Assembly: GCF_017315945.1 (NCBI RefSeq)
Contig: NZ_JAFLWI010000019.1
Span: forward strand, 1 to 64,000
Source of the DNA: Candidatus Enterococcus courvalinii
GTDB taxonomy: Bacteria; Bacillota; Bacilli; Lactobacillales; Enterococcaceae
Direction of reading: 5' to 3'
DNA length: 64,000 nt
The translations under genes were made by a program, and so were the position numbers. Positions 40,916-48,845 of the stretch are shown here, piece by piece. Every line of letters begins with the position of its first letter. Position 1 is the stretch's first letter. The notes below the pieces were generated by a model. That model worked only from the letters and a program-made list of their open reading frames with translations. It did no database searches and was not told where the DNA came from.

Positions 40916-42207
40916 GCGATTATTTGACAATGGCGGAGCTGGAAAATAAAACATTAAAAGAAATTTACAGCTATGCCAAGGATTTTAAAATTCCTTATTA
41001 CAGTAAAATGAATAAAAAGGAACTTTCACTCTCTGTGATTCGTGCACAAGCAGAAAAACAAGGGTTCTATTATATGGAAGGAATTTTAGATATCGTAGGA
41101 CAAGATGGGTATGGATTTTTACGTCCAATCAATTATGGTCCAAGTGTAGAAGACATCTATATTTCCGCTTCACAGATTCGCCGTTTTGGTTTGCGAAATG
41201 GAGACAAAGTTGCTGGAAAAGCCCGTCCACCGAAGGAATCAGAACGTTACTATGGATTGATGCATGTCGAAAGCGTCAATGGAAAAGATCCAGAAGAAGC
41301 AAAAGAACGACCTCATTTTCCAGCATTAACACCTCTTTACCCACAAGAACAGTTAACATTAGAAACAACCACTAATCGATTATCCACACGAATGATTGAT
41401 ATTTTTTCTCCTGTCGGTTTTGGCCAACGTGGGCTAATCGTTGCGCCACCAAAAGCAGGAAAAACAACGGTCTTAAAAGAAATTGCCAATGGTATCACGG
41501 AGAATTATCCTGACGTTGAATTGATTGTTTTATTAATTGATGAACGACCGGAAGAAGTGACTGACTTAGAGCGTAGTGTAAAAGGGGATGTGGTATCTTC
41601 AACGTTTGATTTGCAGCCACAAAACCATACACGTGTCGCAGAATTAGTTTTAGAACGTGCAATGCGGCTGGTTGAAGATAAACGAGATGTTGTCATTTTA
41701 ATGGACAGTATCACACGACTTGCCAGAGCCTATAACTTAGTTGTTCCACCAAGTGGTAGAACCTTAAGTGGAGGAATTGACCCAGCTGCGTTGTATAAAC
41801 CAAAGAAATTTTTCGGAGCAGCACGTAATATCGAAGAGGGCGGGAGCTTAACGATCCTAGCAACTGCTCTGGTAGATACGGGCAGTCGAATGGATGATGT
41901 CATCTACGAAGAGTTCAAAGGAACAGGAAATCTTGAACTTCAATTGTCACGTGAATTGGCAGAAAGAAGGATTTTCCCAGCAATCGACATCAAAAAATCA
42001 GGAACACGTAAAGAAGAATTGCTAATTCCAAGTACGCAATTAGAAGAAATTTGGAAATTACGTAAAAATATGATTGGCGATTCTTTAGAGTACACGGAGC
42101 AATTGATTCGTTTCTTGCGGAAAACCAAGAATAACCAGCAGTTTTTTGCAGAGTTTCAAGATGTTTCCTTTGGTAAGAAAAATCAAATGAGAAATCAAAA
42201 AAGATAA
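40912..42207 (+). CDS. rho: Transcription termination factor Rho
   Basis: Rho is an RNA-dependent hexameric ATPase helicase. The N-terminal domain (about 1-50) is followed by the cold-shock-like RNA-binding fold with GYGFLR (about 60-70). The ATPase core has Walker [10 protein letters not shown] and Walker [15 protein letters not shown]. The length of 431 residues is normal. It starts within the murA stop (ATGA), so the two are coupled. Confidence 0.96.
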   Translation: MSDYLTMAELENKTLKEIYSYAKDFKIPYYSKMNKKELSLSVIRAQAEKQGFYYMEGILDIVGQDGYGFLRPINYGPSVEDIYISASQIRRFGLRNGDKVAGKARPPKESERYYGLMHVESVNGKDPEEAKERPHFPALTPLYPQEQLTLETTTNRLSTRMIDIFSPVGFGQRGLIVAPPKAGKTTVLKEIANGITENYPDVELIVLLIDERPEEVTDLERSVKGDVVSSTFDLQPQNHTRVAELVLERAMRLVEDKRDVVILMDSITRLARAYNLVVPPSGRTLSGGIDPAALYKPKKFFGAARNIEEGGSLTILATALVDTGSRMDDVIYEEFKGTGNLELQLSRELAERRIFPAIDIKKSGTRKEELLIPSTQLEEIWKLRKNMIGDSLEYTEQLIRFLRKTKNNQQFFAEFQDVSFGKKNQMRNQKR

Positions 42208-42305
42208 TTGCAACCTTGAATGAAACATGATAAGATGTTACTGTTGTAAATCGACAAATCAACTCTGGTTCAGCAAATGAAGCAGGGCAAAGGAGCGAAA
42301 AAACT

Positions 42306-42569
42306 ATGAAAGCAAACATTCATCCAGATTACCATCCAGTAGTATTCATGGATTCAACAACTGGTTTTAAATTCTTGTCAGGTTCAACAAAAACTTCACA
42401 AGAAACAGTTGAATGGGAAGACGGTAATACATACCCAGTCATCCGTGTCGAAGTAACTTCTGACTCACATCCATTCTACACTGGACGTCAAAAATTCACA
42501 CAAGCAGACGGACGTGTGGACCGTTTCAACAAAAAATACGGTCTCAAAGACGCAAACGCTGCGGAATAA
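42306..42569 (+). CDS. rpmE2: Ribosomal protein L31 type B
   Basis: The 87-residue protein matches L31 type B: it starts [19 protein letters not shown] and lacks the zinc-binding CxxC pairs of the A type. AAAGGAG lies before the ATG. The last 35 bases, including the stop codon, are the left attachment repeat of the element at 42535-59154. The gene is therefore intact but its 3' end has been supplied or preserved by integration. Confidence 0.95.
   Translation: MKANIHPDYHPVVFMDSTTGFKFLSGSTKTSQETVEWEDGNTYPVIRVEVTSDSHPFYTGRQKFTQADGRVDRFNKKYGLKDANAAE
42535..42569 (+). repeat. attL: 35-bp direct repeat in the rpmE2 3' end
   Basis: This segment recurs at 59155-59189 with 34 of 35 bases identical (G at 42563 versus A at 59183). 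It covers the last codons and the stop of rpmE2, a typical target for tyrosine integrases that preserve the host gene. Confidence 0.93.
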
Positions 42570-42595
42570 GAAAAACATTGTTAAATCAACGTTTA

Positions 42596-42630
42596 GCAGA
42601 CTATCTAATAGGGATAGTCTGCTTTTTTTC
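42596..42630. terminator. Element-borne terminator for rpmE2, overlapping the int 3' end
   Basis: AGCAGACTATC pairs with GATAGTCTGC and is followed by a T-run. It replaces the native rpmE2 terminator, now found at 59216. The integrase stop codon is inside the stem. Confidence 0.88.
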
Positions 42631-43824
42631 GCTTTTGACCATACTTTTGACCTTCTGAAAACTTCCTTGTTGTTCCTCTGTGAAACTCATGAAATCCGCA
42701 AAACGATTTGCCGTTTCTTCCGTCTGTTTTTTTGTGACATGGGTGTAGATATCCATAGTCGTTTTAATATCTGTATGTCCTAACCGAACTTGAACTTCTT
42801 TAAGAGAAGCTCCGGATTCAAATAGCAGACTGCAATGGGTATGACGAAAACCATGAGGTGTGATACGTTTTAAGTTATTCTCATTTATGATGATTTTCAA
42901 GTTGTGATTTACATAGTCTAAATAAAGTGGTTTATTTTCTTCTGATACAAATAGGAGCTGTTCACCATTCTTTGCCGGTTTAATTCCCATTTTAAAAAAA
43001 TATTCTTTTTGCTTTAATTGCCATCGTTTTATTACTTGTAAGGTTTCAGAGTCTATCGAGATTGTTCGAAGGCTCTTTTCTGTTTTGGGAACTTGGAATT
43101 TGATTTCCCATTTATCACATGTGGCTAACGTTTGTTTAACAGAAAGTGTGCTTTTCTCGAAATCAATGTCTTTCCAACGTAAGGCTAATAATTCACCCTT
43201 ACGTAATCCTGTAAAAGCTAAAATCCGGAAAATTGGATAAATCGGATCTGGATATTTTTTGGCAATTTCAAGGAATTCCAATAGCTCTTCCTTTTCATAG
43301 TAAGGTGCAGAATAGCGTTCCTCGTCAATTCGTTTCTTACGCTTTGGACGAATCACAGCATCCATGGGATTACTTCGGATGAGCCGTAAACTCAAAGCAT
43401 ACTTGAAAACAGATGAAGTCAGACCAATTAAGTTGGAATATTTTTTGTAATAGCTATACCAGTGATTTACCTGTTTTTGACAATAAGGAATTGAAATTCT
43501 TGAGATTTTCAAATTGCCAAAAAGAGGTAAGATATGCTTTTTGTAAGCCAATTTTTGGGCGACATAGGTACTTTCACGAACCGTGTTTTTATATTGCTCA
43601 AACCACTCATCTGCCAATTCTGAAAAAAGGCGTTGTGAATTTGTCACCACATCATTTTCTTCTACTTGTACCATCAAGCGATTATAAGCTTTCTTGGCTT
43701 CTTGTGGTGATTTAAAACCACGCTTGGTGGTGTATTTCTTTTTTCCTGTAACCGGATCAATACCGAGATATGCTTTAAACATATAGGCGATTGTGCCATT
43801 TTTCTTTTTATATTTATTTATCAT
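42601..43824 (-). CDS. int: Tyrosine recombinase / integrase
   Basis: The 407-residue integrase has an AP2-like arm-binding N-terminus (1-60), an SAM-like core-binding domain (about 65-165) and a catalytic domain. The catalytic residues are Arg208 (FTGLRKGE), His324-x-x-Arg327 (HGFRH), His350 (RLGHTD) and Tyr360 (DIYTHV). It is close in type to Tn916 and phage integrases. The 3' end carries two GGTCAAAAG direct repeats, which look like arm-type binding sites. It would drive integration at the adjacent rpmE2 site. Confidence 0.95.
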   Translation of the reverse strand: MINKYKKKNGTIAYMFKAYLGIDPVTGKKKYTTKRGFKSPQEAKKAYNRLMVQVEENDVVTNSQRLFSELADEWFEQYKNTVRESTYVAQKLAYKKHILPLFGNLKISRISIPYCQKQVNHWYSYYKKYSNLIGLTSSVFKYALSLRLIRSNPMDAVIRPKRKKRIDEERYSAPYYEKEELLEFLEIAKKYPDPIYPIFRILAFTGLRKGELLALRWKDIDFEKSTLSVKQTLATCDKWEIKFQVPKTEKSLRTISIDSETLQVIKRWQLKQKEYFFKMGIKPAKNGEQLLFVSEENKPLYLDYVNHNLKIIINENNLKRITPHGFRHTHCSLLFESGASLKEVQVRLGHTDIKTTMDIYTHVTKKQTEETANRFADFMSFTEEQQGSFQKVKSMVKSEKKQTIPIR

Positions 43825-43918
43825 AAGTTTCTCCCTTGATTCACTCGCCAGTATATCAAAGAGAAGGGTTTCTCCTTTCTTATCGGTATCATAGTCAGCG
43901 AAAACAAGTAAGTCAAGG

Positions 43919-44194
43919 TTAGATTTTTAGACTGTCTAAATAAAGTTTTACATCTTCACGGTCAAATCGAGTTTCTTTACCAAAAGGAATGACTTTTAAC
44001 CCATGATCAATCCAATTATTGAGGCGAGTATCGCCAATCTTTAGTTGTTGCTTTAACTGTTTTCGTGTTGGGTAGGGAGGTAATTCCTTTGTTTTGGGTT
44101 GTTGTGCTTCTTCTTCCTCAATTTTTTGCTTTGTTAATTGAACAAGCTCTTCAATTATTTCTTGATTGAATTCAATCGGTACTGTAACAGTCAT
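43919..44194 (-). CDS. Small excisionase-like DNA-binding protein
   Basis: The 91-residue protein has a charged helical N-terminal half. Its C-terminal half, RKQLKQQLKIGDTRLNNWIDHGLKVIPFGKETRFDREDVKLYL, resembles the helix-turn-helix of excisionase/MerR-like small proteins. An ATG at 44194 follows GTAGGT; the frame also opens at TTG 44212. It lies between int and the replication gene, the usual place for xis. The assignment is by fold pattern and position. Confidence 0.7.
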   Translation of the reverse strand: MTVTVPIEFNQEIIEELVQLTKQKIEEEEAQQPKTKELPPYPTRKQLKQQLKIGDTRLNNWIDHGLKVIPFGKETRFDREDVKLYLDSLKI

Positions 44195-44215
44195 ATTTTT
44201 ACCTACTTTCAATAT

Positions 44216-45061
44216 TCATTTTTTTATTTTTGTATAGCGAACAGTGCTTTCCTGAAAATCCATCACTTGTTCAGGAGTTCCACCTTCATTTATTGTACTG
44301 TAAAATATTGGACGTCTTACGAGATACTCATTGGTATAAAGGACGTCTTGATTTGTGGTATCAAAAGGTTGATCCACGAGTTGTTTTGTTACGCTGGGCA
44401 CTTTGAGGTTACGGGATTTGAAGAACGCTTTTTTCTTATGCTCTTTCATATCCAAGTCCTTATCAAAATATTTACTGATATAGCGTCCACGATTTTCGAT
44501 ACTATCCACATCAATCTTGTTGATTTTGACAAATCCATGTCCCCAGATGGTTGTAAGGCGATTGAAGGAGATAAAAGGAAAGTCAAACAGGATAATGTGA
44601 TAATGGATGGCGCCTCGTTCTTGCTTTTCCCACGTGGCAAGGTATTTTAACTTAGATTTTTTTGTGTGATAGAGTTCGTAGTTTAGTCGTTTGATAAATT
44701 TATTAAATTCATTATTCGCATAGGCAATGTCTTGAATGTTTTCTCTGAAAGTGAGGGTTAAAAATTTTGTCTGATTGTCAAAGTTCATATCCACGAGTCG
44801 AGCAATTTCAAATCGCATATTTTGATAGTGTTTTTGTTTTCGTTTTAAGCTATCGTATTGTCCTTGAGCGGATAATTCATCATAGTTTTTTCTCTTATCA
44901 GTGATGGTGTTTTCTTCTTCATAAAGCCAAGCTAATTCTTTCTTTCGTTTTGGATTGGTTTCATTTTTGTCTGCTTTTTGTTTCGGAGTAATGATTGCTT
45001 CATAATCATAAATTTCAAGGTACGTGGGAGTTTCAATGATTTTCTGATTATAAGCCTTCAA
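44216..45061 (-). CDS. rep: HUH-type rolling-circle replication initiator
   Basis: The 281-residue protein shows rolling-circle motifs: motif I FLTLTF (100-105), the HUH motif His153-Tyr-His155 in GAIHYHIILF, and Tyr194 and Tyr198 in RGRYISKYFDK. Two tyrosines spaced by three residues suggest the Y2 class, like filamentous phage gpII and A-type proteins. It would nick an origin on the excised circle. The hairpin at 45171-45261 upstream is the obvious origin candidate. A relaxase role in mobilisation is possible. Confidence 0.85.
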   Translation of the reverse strand: MKAYNQKIIETPTYLEIYDYEAIITPKQKADKNETNPKRKKELAWLYEEENTITDKRKNYDELSAQGQYDSLKRKQKHYQNMRFEIARLVDMNFDNQTKFLTLTFRENIQDIAYANNEFNKFIKRLNYELYHTKKSKLKYLATWEKQERGAIHYHIILFDFPFISFNRLTTIWGHGFVKINKIDVDSIENRGRYISKYFDKDLDMKEHKKKAFFKSRNLKVPSVTKQLVDQPFDTTNQDVLYTNEYLVRRPIFYSTINEGGTPEQVMDFQESTVRYTKIKK

Positions 45062-45170
45062 AAATCATCACTCCTTGTTGTTTATTCAATTGTCAATGAG
45101 CCGTTTATTTTCTCTAGATGTTGTTCTATAAATCAAGTTAAGGGGAAGTCCTGCAAAGCAGTCCTTCCAG

Positions 45171-45261
45171 CCTATGTGTTTATTGGGCGGTCTTAACGGA
45201 CTGAAGCGGCTCTATGGCGCTGCCTCGCCGTTTCGTCCTAACCACCCAACAAACCCATAGG
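45171..45261. other. Candidate replication origin hairpin (dso, sso or oriT)
   Basis: Outer arms 45171-45197 and 45237-45261 form an imperfect 25-bp inverted repeat (CCTATG-GTTT-TTGGG-GGT shared). Inner arms 45198-45210 (GGACTGAAGCGGC) and 45227-45238 (GCCGTTTCGTCC) continue the stem. The core is much richer in GC than its surroundings. It lies between the accessory gene and rep. Confidence 0.6.
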
Positions 45262-45265
45262 AAAA

Positions 45266-45616
45266 TTAGTTTTGCGTAAGGTTACCTTGTTTTTTCGGAA
45301 TCAAGGTTGCTGCATCTGCCGTGGCTGATAAGCCGTAACTAACGAATTGACCATTTGATCGTCCCCAAGGTGCAATCACTAAATTGGCAAATGTAACCAT
45401 GGCTAAACCTTGTTGGATAAGTTCTTCCGGAGTAATCACAGGATTTTCAGATTTGACTTTGACACTGATTTTCTCGTAGCGGAGTTTAGGTAGGATACAT
45501 TCGTAACTCCAACCTAGAATTTCCCCATCTTTTTGCCAGCGAGTAACATTGACGATTTGGTATTCTTTTTCGAGTTTTTCTTTTGGTAAGGTGAGATCGT
45601 TGATTTTAATTGGCAT
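45266..45616 (-). CDS. Small protein of the replication module, function unknown
   Basis: The 116-residue soluble protein begins MPIKINDLTLPKEKL and has a beta-rich look: GWSYECILPKLRYEKISVKV, then VTFANLVIAPWG. It precedes rep on the same strand. Its size, strand pattern and position recall small single-strand-binding proteins paired with gpII-like initiators, but no diagnostic motif proves this. GGAGGG lies ahead of the ATG. Confidence 0.6.
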   Translation of the reverse strand: MPIKINDLTLPKEKLEKEYQIVNVTRWQKDGEILGWSYECILPKLRYEKISVKVKSENPVITPEELIQQGLAMVTFANLVIAPWGRSNGQFVSYGLSATADAATLIPKKQGNLTQN

Positions 45617-45660
45617 AATAGCCCTCCTTAGTTATATGTTGAAGGTTTTCATAGAATGTT

Positions 45661-45762
45661 GGTAGCTACCTTTCTTTTCTTCCTTCGTTAATAACAACAA
45701 TTTAAATTTGCTTTTTGATACTAATTCATTCATTTTTCATCAAAAACTTAGATAGCTATCTA
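45661..45762. promoter_or_regulatory. Two palindromes with a TAGCTA core, possible operators
   Basis: GGTAGCTACC (45661-45670) and TAGATAGCTATCTA (45749-45762) are perfect palindromes sharing TAGCTA, 88 bases apart. Both lie inside an outer inverted repeat ATGTTGAAG/CTTCAACAT. They precede the minus-strand accessory-rep operon and could bind an element regulator. Confidence 0.4.
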
Positions 45763-45821
45763 GCTGATCTTCAACATTGATACAATTTGATAGGGCGATC
45801 TTTTGAAAAATATAAAAGAGA

Positions 45822-45876
45822 CGTTTGAACGATTTCAGCTTTGTTATGCTGGTTCGTTCAAACGTCTTTTGTTTGA
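45822..45876. terminator. Bidirectional terminator between the Rgg gene and the replication operon
   Basis: AAGAGACGTTTGAACGA pairs with TCGTTCAAACGTCTTTT across a loop of about 20 bases. Confidence 0.85.
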
Positions 45877-45986
45877 GTATTTGATAATTCTTGAAAAATT
45901 AGGGTTTTCGAAAAGCTCCATGAGTATTTTAGTATCAGGATTTAGAATGATTCTCAATTTTTTTGTTAGTAGATAATTTCTGATAG

Positions 45987-46835
45987 TTAAGCAAAGCTAA
46001 CAATTTCTTTTTCCAATTCGAGCACTAGATTGTCATGTCCAACTAAATTTAACAATAGCATGCCATTTTCAATCCGCTGTTTATCATTCGAACATATTCC
46101 TAAACGAACTGTCGAAATTCCAATGAAATCTACTCTATTTAATTTTTTTGATAAGTTCAAGGCTTCTGTAAGAATTTCCTGACTTTCCAAGAAGTAATGA
46201 TTCTGCATATAAATATAAGCAAGATTGATAAGTAAAGTGGTGTGCAATACATCAATATTTGTATAAAACTCATATTTATGTAAAGCTTGTCTCAATTTGG
46301 GTACTAGTTCCAGGATTGTGGTGAATTCTAAATGATATAAGATTGCGTTTATCAATCGAATATCATCATAGGTCCAGATGTCTATTTTAGATAGTCGATT
46401 CCACACCAATGAAACTAATTCCTTAGTAGTTGAGGTAATTTGATCAGGAGAATCAGTTTCCAATTTAGATAATGCAGCAAGTATAAAGTGAATTTCGCGA
46501 ATTTTGTTATCTTCCGATGATTTCAGATAGGTCTCGCATTTTCTTTGTAATTTAGAGATTTTCTCAATTTCTGCAGTGGAGACAATAGTATAGTACTCGT
46601 TGATAATCTTATCTCTAAAACTTGGTTGAAATTCATTGCAGATATACTGAAATTCATCCCATGAAACGTTTATTTGGTCAAGAAGATATTGCATTGACTC
46701 AAAGCTTGTATTTTGATTGTCATTTTCAATACGTGACAGAGTAGTTCGATTAATTTGATTATGGCAAACATCTTTTTGTGATAATCCTTTACCGATTCGA
46801 ATTGACTTGTATATCTGACCAAAGTCCCAGCGCAT
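45987..46835 (-). CDS. Rgg/GadR/MutR-type transcriptional regulator
   Basis: The 282-residue protein has an N-terminal Cro-like helix-turn-helix (about 8-60, with IRIGKGLSQKDVCHNQINRTTLSRIENDN) and an all-helical TPR-like C-terminal domain. This is the architecture of Rgg/RRNPP peptide-responsive regulators. ATG 46835 follows GGGAGG; the frame opens further at 46859 without a site. A 20-codon hydrophobic peptide ORF is divergent and starts 104 bases away, as in Rgg-SHP pairs. It probably controls the bacteriocin-like cluster to the right. Confidence 0.85.
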   Translation of the reverse strand: MRWDFGQIYKSIRIGKGLSQKDVCHNQINRTTLSRIENDNQNTSFESMQYLLDQINVSWDEFQYICNEFQPSFRDKIINEYYTIVSTAEIEKISKLQRKCETYLKSSEDNKIREIHFILAALSKLETDSPDQITSTTKELVSLVWNRLSKIDIWTYDDIRLINAILYHLEFTTILELVPKLRQALHKYEFYTNIDVLHTTLLINLAYIYMQNHYFLESQEILTEALNLSKKLNRVDFIGISTVRLGICSNDKQRIENGMLLLNLVGHDNLVLELEKEIVSFA

Positions 46836-46938
46836 ATGTTTCCTCCCGATGATGTGCATATATTCAACATTATAATATAACCAATGTATCGAATTGTAAA
46901 ATCAACGCATAAGAAATATAACAGAAAGGAGTAATCAA
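46836..46938. promoter_or_regulatory. Overlapping divergent promoters of the Rgg gene and the peptide ORF
   Basis: Plus strand: TATAAT at 46871-46876 has no good -35 (GATGAT at -17), as expected for an activator-dependent promoter. Minus strand: TTTACA is followed after 17 bases by TATTAT in the same palindromic AT patch. A second plus-strand pair, TTGTAA (46894) and TATAAC (46917), lies too close to the ribosome binding site to be the main promoter. Confidence 0.5.
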
Positions 46939-47001
46939 ATGAATATATTTGCCATCATTAGGCAACTAGGTTTATGGCTAGTTGGTGCAAGTTTTGAATG
47001 A
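46939..47001 (+). CDS. 20-residue hydrophobic peptide, candidate signalling pheromone precursor
   Basis: The ORF encodes MNIFAIIRQLGLWLVGASFE. AAAGGAG lies seven bases before the ATG, an optimal site for so short a frame. The peptide has a hydrophobic body, one Arg and a C-terminal acidic residue, resembling the short hydrophobic peptides (SHP) that Rgg regulators bind after processing. It is divergent from the Rgg gene and first in the direction of the cluster. It lacks the Ile-Val-Gly-Gly ending of classic SHPs, so it would be a new peptide class if real. Confidence 0.55.
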   Translation: MNIFAIIRQLGLWLVGASFE

Positions 47002-47089
47002 ATAATCTTTTGTGGAGAAGGTACATGTTAGTTTTATGTAGAAGATCTATCTTGATATTTGAAAATTTTGAATAGAACGGAGAAGTATT

Positions 47090-47737
47090 ATGAATAAAGT
47101 TAAAATGGCATTACTTGGGACGGTTACTATGACTATTCTTTCAATATTTAGTCTTAGTGGAGCTTCTGTAACACAAGCATCTGAAATATCGAAGGATAGT
47201 GTGACGACTTCTGAGGAGATTCAGAAAATAGCCGTCTCACCTCTTTACACAGAAGAAGAGAATCGTGCGCAAAATGCACTGAATATTATTAAGGAAAAAT
47301 ATTCGAATGTAGAAAGTAAAATAAATAAAGCGGGAGAAGTTATTTTAAATGATGAAGATGAAAAGCGTGTCAGTCAGGCTATTCAAGAGTATTTAGATTT
47401 AGTGGGATATAATTCTCTATTGAGAGGGGTTGGAAAAAATTGGTGGAATTCAACAAGTTTTGTTTCTACAGTTATTGATGTAGGATTAATTGCACTTGGA
47501 CTATGGACGACGGCTAGTAGTGTTAGTGCAGTAAGAACTCTTCTTAGAAATAATAGGAGAAATATTACTAGGATGGTAGAAAAAGAAATCATGAAGAAAA
47601 TAGGGTTAAGTGTGGGGAGCTTTGTGGGTGCGGCAATAGATGTAGCACTGACAATTGCAAGTACTTCAGTGGGAGGTGTGCTCGCTGAAGGGTTCGATCG
47701 TGTCGATGGGAAAAATGATAATTATATTTTTGCATAA
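47090..47737 (+). CDS. Secreted 215-aa protein, bacteriocin-like candidate
   Basis: A Sec signal peptide (KVKMALLGTVTMTILSIFSL core, likely cleaved after TQA at residue 30) is followed by an acidic helical region. Two long hydrophobic segments follow, about 118-142 and 172-196, separated by a basic stretch RTLLRNNRRNITR. The mature part has no cysteine. Large Sec-dependent bacteriocins have this kind of layout, but I do not recognise the family. GGAGAAG precedes the ATG. A 16-codon ORF with a GGAGAAGG site sits just upstream at 47025-47075. The Rgg-peptide unit is immediately upstream. Confidence 0.7.
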   Translation: MNKVKMALLGTVTMTILSIFSLSGASVTQASEISKDSVTTSEEIQKIAVSPLYTEEENRAQNALNIIKEKYSNVESKINKAGEVILNDEDEKRVSQAIQEYLDLVGYNSLLRGVGKNWWNSTSFVSTVIDVGLIALGLWTTASSVSAVRTLLRNNRRNITRMVEKEIMKKIGLSVGSFVGAAIDVALTIASTSVGGVLAEGFDRVDGKNDNYIFA

Positions 47738-47775
47738 TTTGCTATTTATTGAGAATAGAGGTTAACATTAAGTCC

Positions 47776-47973
47776 ATGAGTAAAGAATTTAAACATAAAT
47801 TAAAGAAATTTCTATATGTCTTGGTTGCTAGTGGCTGTGCATTATTGAGCCTCTCCATTTACTTAATTATTAAAAGGGAATATCTAATTGGAATCTTGAG
47901 TGGCTTGTTTTCGATATTCTTTATTATCGGATGGATTCATGTATTAGACGATATAAACCTTGATGACAAGTAG
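47776..47973 (+). CDS. Small two-helix membrane protein, possible immunity factor
   Basis: The 65-residue protein MSKEFKHKLKKFLYVLVASG has a basic N-terminus and two hydrophobic helices (about 12-31 and 36-54) with an acidic tail. It follows the secreted protein by 38 bases. The frame opens at TTG 47749, but ATG 47776 gives the natural N-terminus. Size and position fit bacteriocin immunity proteins; the function is inferred. Confidence 0.6.
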   Translation: MSKEFKHKLKKFLYVLVASGCALLSLSIYLIIKREYLIGILSGLFSIFFIIGWIHVLDDINLDDK

Positions 47974-48175
47974 AGGCAAGCAATGGGTTTTTCCAAATAT
48001 TGTTAGGAAAAATGGAATTACCCGTTATAGTACCTCTAGTTCAACACACAAATGGCGTGGAGAAAAAACTATTGGTGCTGGTGTAGTATCACCGTGGGGA
48101 GACGTTACAATTTATAACTACGATTTTACTGACTATTATGGTGTCCATGGTAATGGCTCAAGTAGTTGGTATTAA
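47963..48175 (+). CDS. Short aromatic, glycine- and serine-rich protein; lactococcin-972-like candidate
   Basis: The frame encodes about 70 residues, starting at ATG 47963 or the preceding TTG. It ends in GVVSPWGDVTIYNYDFTDYY, GVHGNGSSSWY. The spacing of Trp, YS, TH and the terminal YY/WY recalls lactococcin-972-type bacteriocins, but no leader peptide and no ribosome binding site are visible. It overlaps the preceding gene's end. It may be a leader-less relic or read by coupling. Confidence 0.4.
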   Translation: MTSRGKQWVFPNIVRKNGITRYSTSSSTHKWRGEKTIGAGVVSPWGDVTIYNYDFTDYYGVHGNGSSSWY

Positions 48176-48194
48176 TACAGGGAGTAATGAACCT

Positions 48195-48845
48195 ATGTTG
48201 AAATTGAGTGGTTTTTCGAAGAGCTTTGGAAACAAGGCTCTTTTTCAGAATGTTTACATGGATTTTTATCAAAATAGAATTTACTATATTTACGGAGAAA
48301 ATGGAATTGGTAAAACTACATTGTTTCGATGTATTTTAGGGCAAGAAAAATTTGAAGGAGAAATTTATAAAGCAGACTCTAATCAATTCTGTATTTTTGA
48401 CGATACGCCTTTTTTTTCAAATCTGACTGGGTTAGATAATATAATTTTCTTTACTAAAAATATGAAGATAAAACATCAGATTGAAAACTTAGATGTTCAA
48501 TATCTAAATAATGAATTGCTATGTAAGTCAAAAGTAGCTACCTATTCCCTAGGAGAGCGGAAAATGTTAGCGTTACTACTTGCAAGATTGTTAAACTCTA
48601 AGATTCTCCTGCTTGATGAAGTGCTAAATGGACTAGATCAAAGCAATCGCGTTGTCCTTTTTAAAACGATAGAATTCCTAAAGAAGCAGGGATCACTCAT
48701 TATTATGAGTGGACATGAAAAATTGTACCTAGATATTTGTAATGAAAAGCTATGGGTGAAAAATAAGACTATAGAAGTGGTACCTGATAAAAAAGTTCGG
48801 AGTTTATTTGCTAATGTAAAAGAGGGTGATTTATTTGTTGAGTGA
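48195..48845 (+). CDS. ABC transporter ATP-binding protein
   Basis: The 216-residue ATPase has Walker A GENGIGKT (34-41), a signature loop SLGERK (118-123) and Walker B LLLDEV with Asp141-Glu142, then GLDQ and the switch His in SGHEK. ATG 48195 is chosen because GGGAG lies upstream; the frame opens at 48138 inside the preceding ORF. It overlaps the permease gene. Together they would export or confer self-protection from the cluster's peptide. Confidence 0.85.
   Translation: MLKLSGFSKSFGNKALFQNVYMDFYQNRIYYIYGENGIGKTTLFRCILGQEKFEGEIYKADSNQFCIFDDTPFFSNLTGLDNIIFFTKNMKIKHQIENLDVQYLNNELLCKSKVATYSLGERKMLALLLARLLNSKILLLDEVLNGLDQSNRVVLFKTIEFLKKQGSLIIMSGHEKLYLDICNEKLWVKNKTIEVVPDKKVRSLFANVKEGDLFVE

Noticed and set aside
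42514-42783. 89-codon frame running from rpmE2 across attL into int
   Set aside because: It spans the integration junction and opposes int; it is a chance frame created by insertion.
44138-44650. 170-codon open frame opposite the rep gene
   Set aside because: The minus strand carries the HUH initiator with all motifs; the plus-strand frame has no ribosome binding site or recognisable domain.
47963-48175. Firm assignment as lactococcin 972
   Set aside because: Only loosely spaced aromatic landmarks agree; no leader or ribosome binding site, so it is reported as a candidate.
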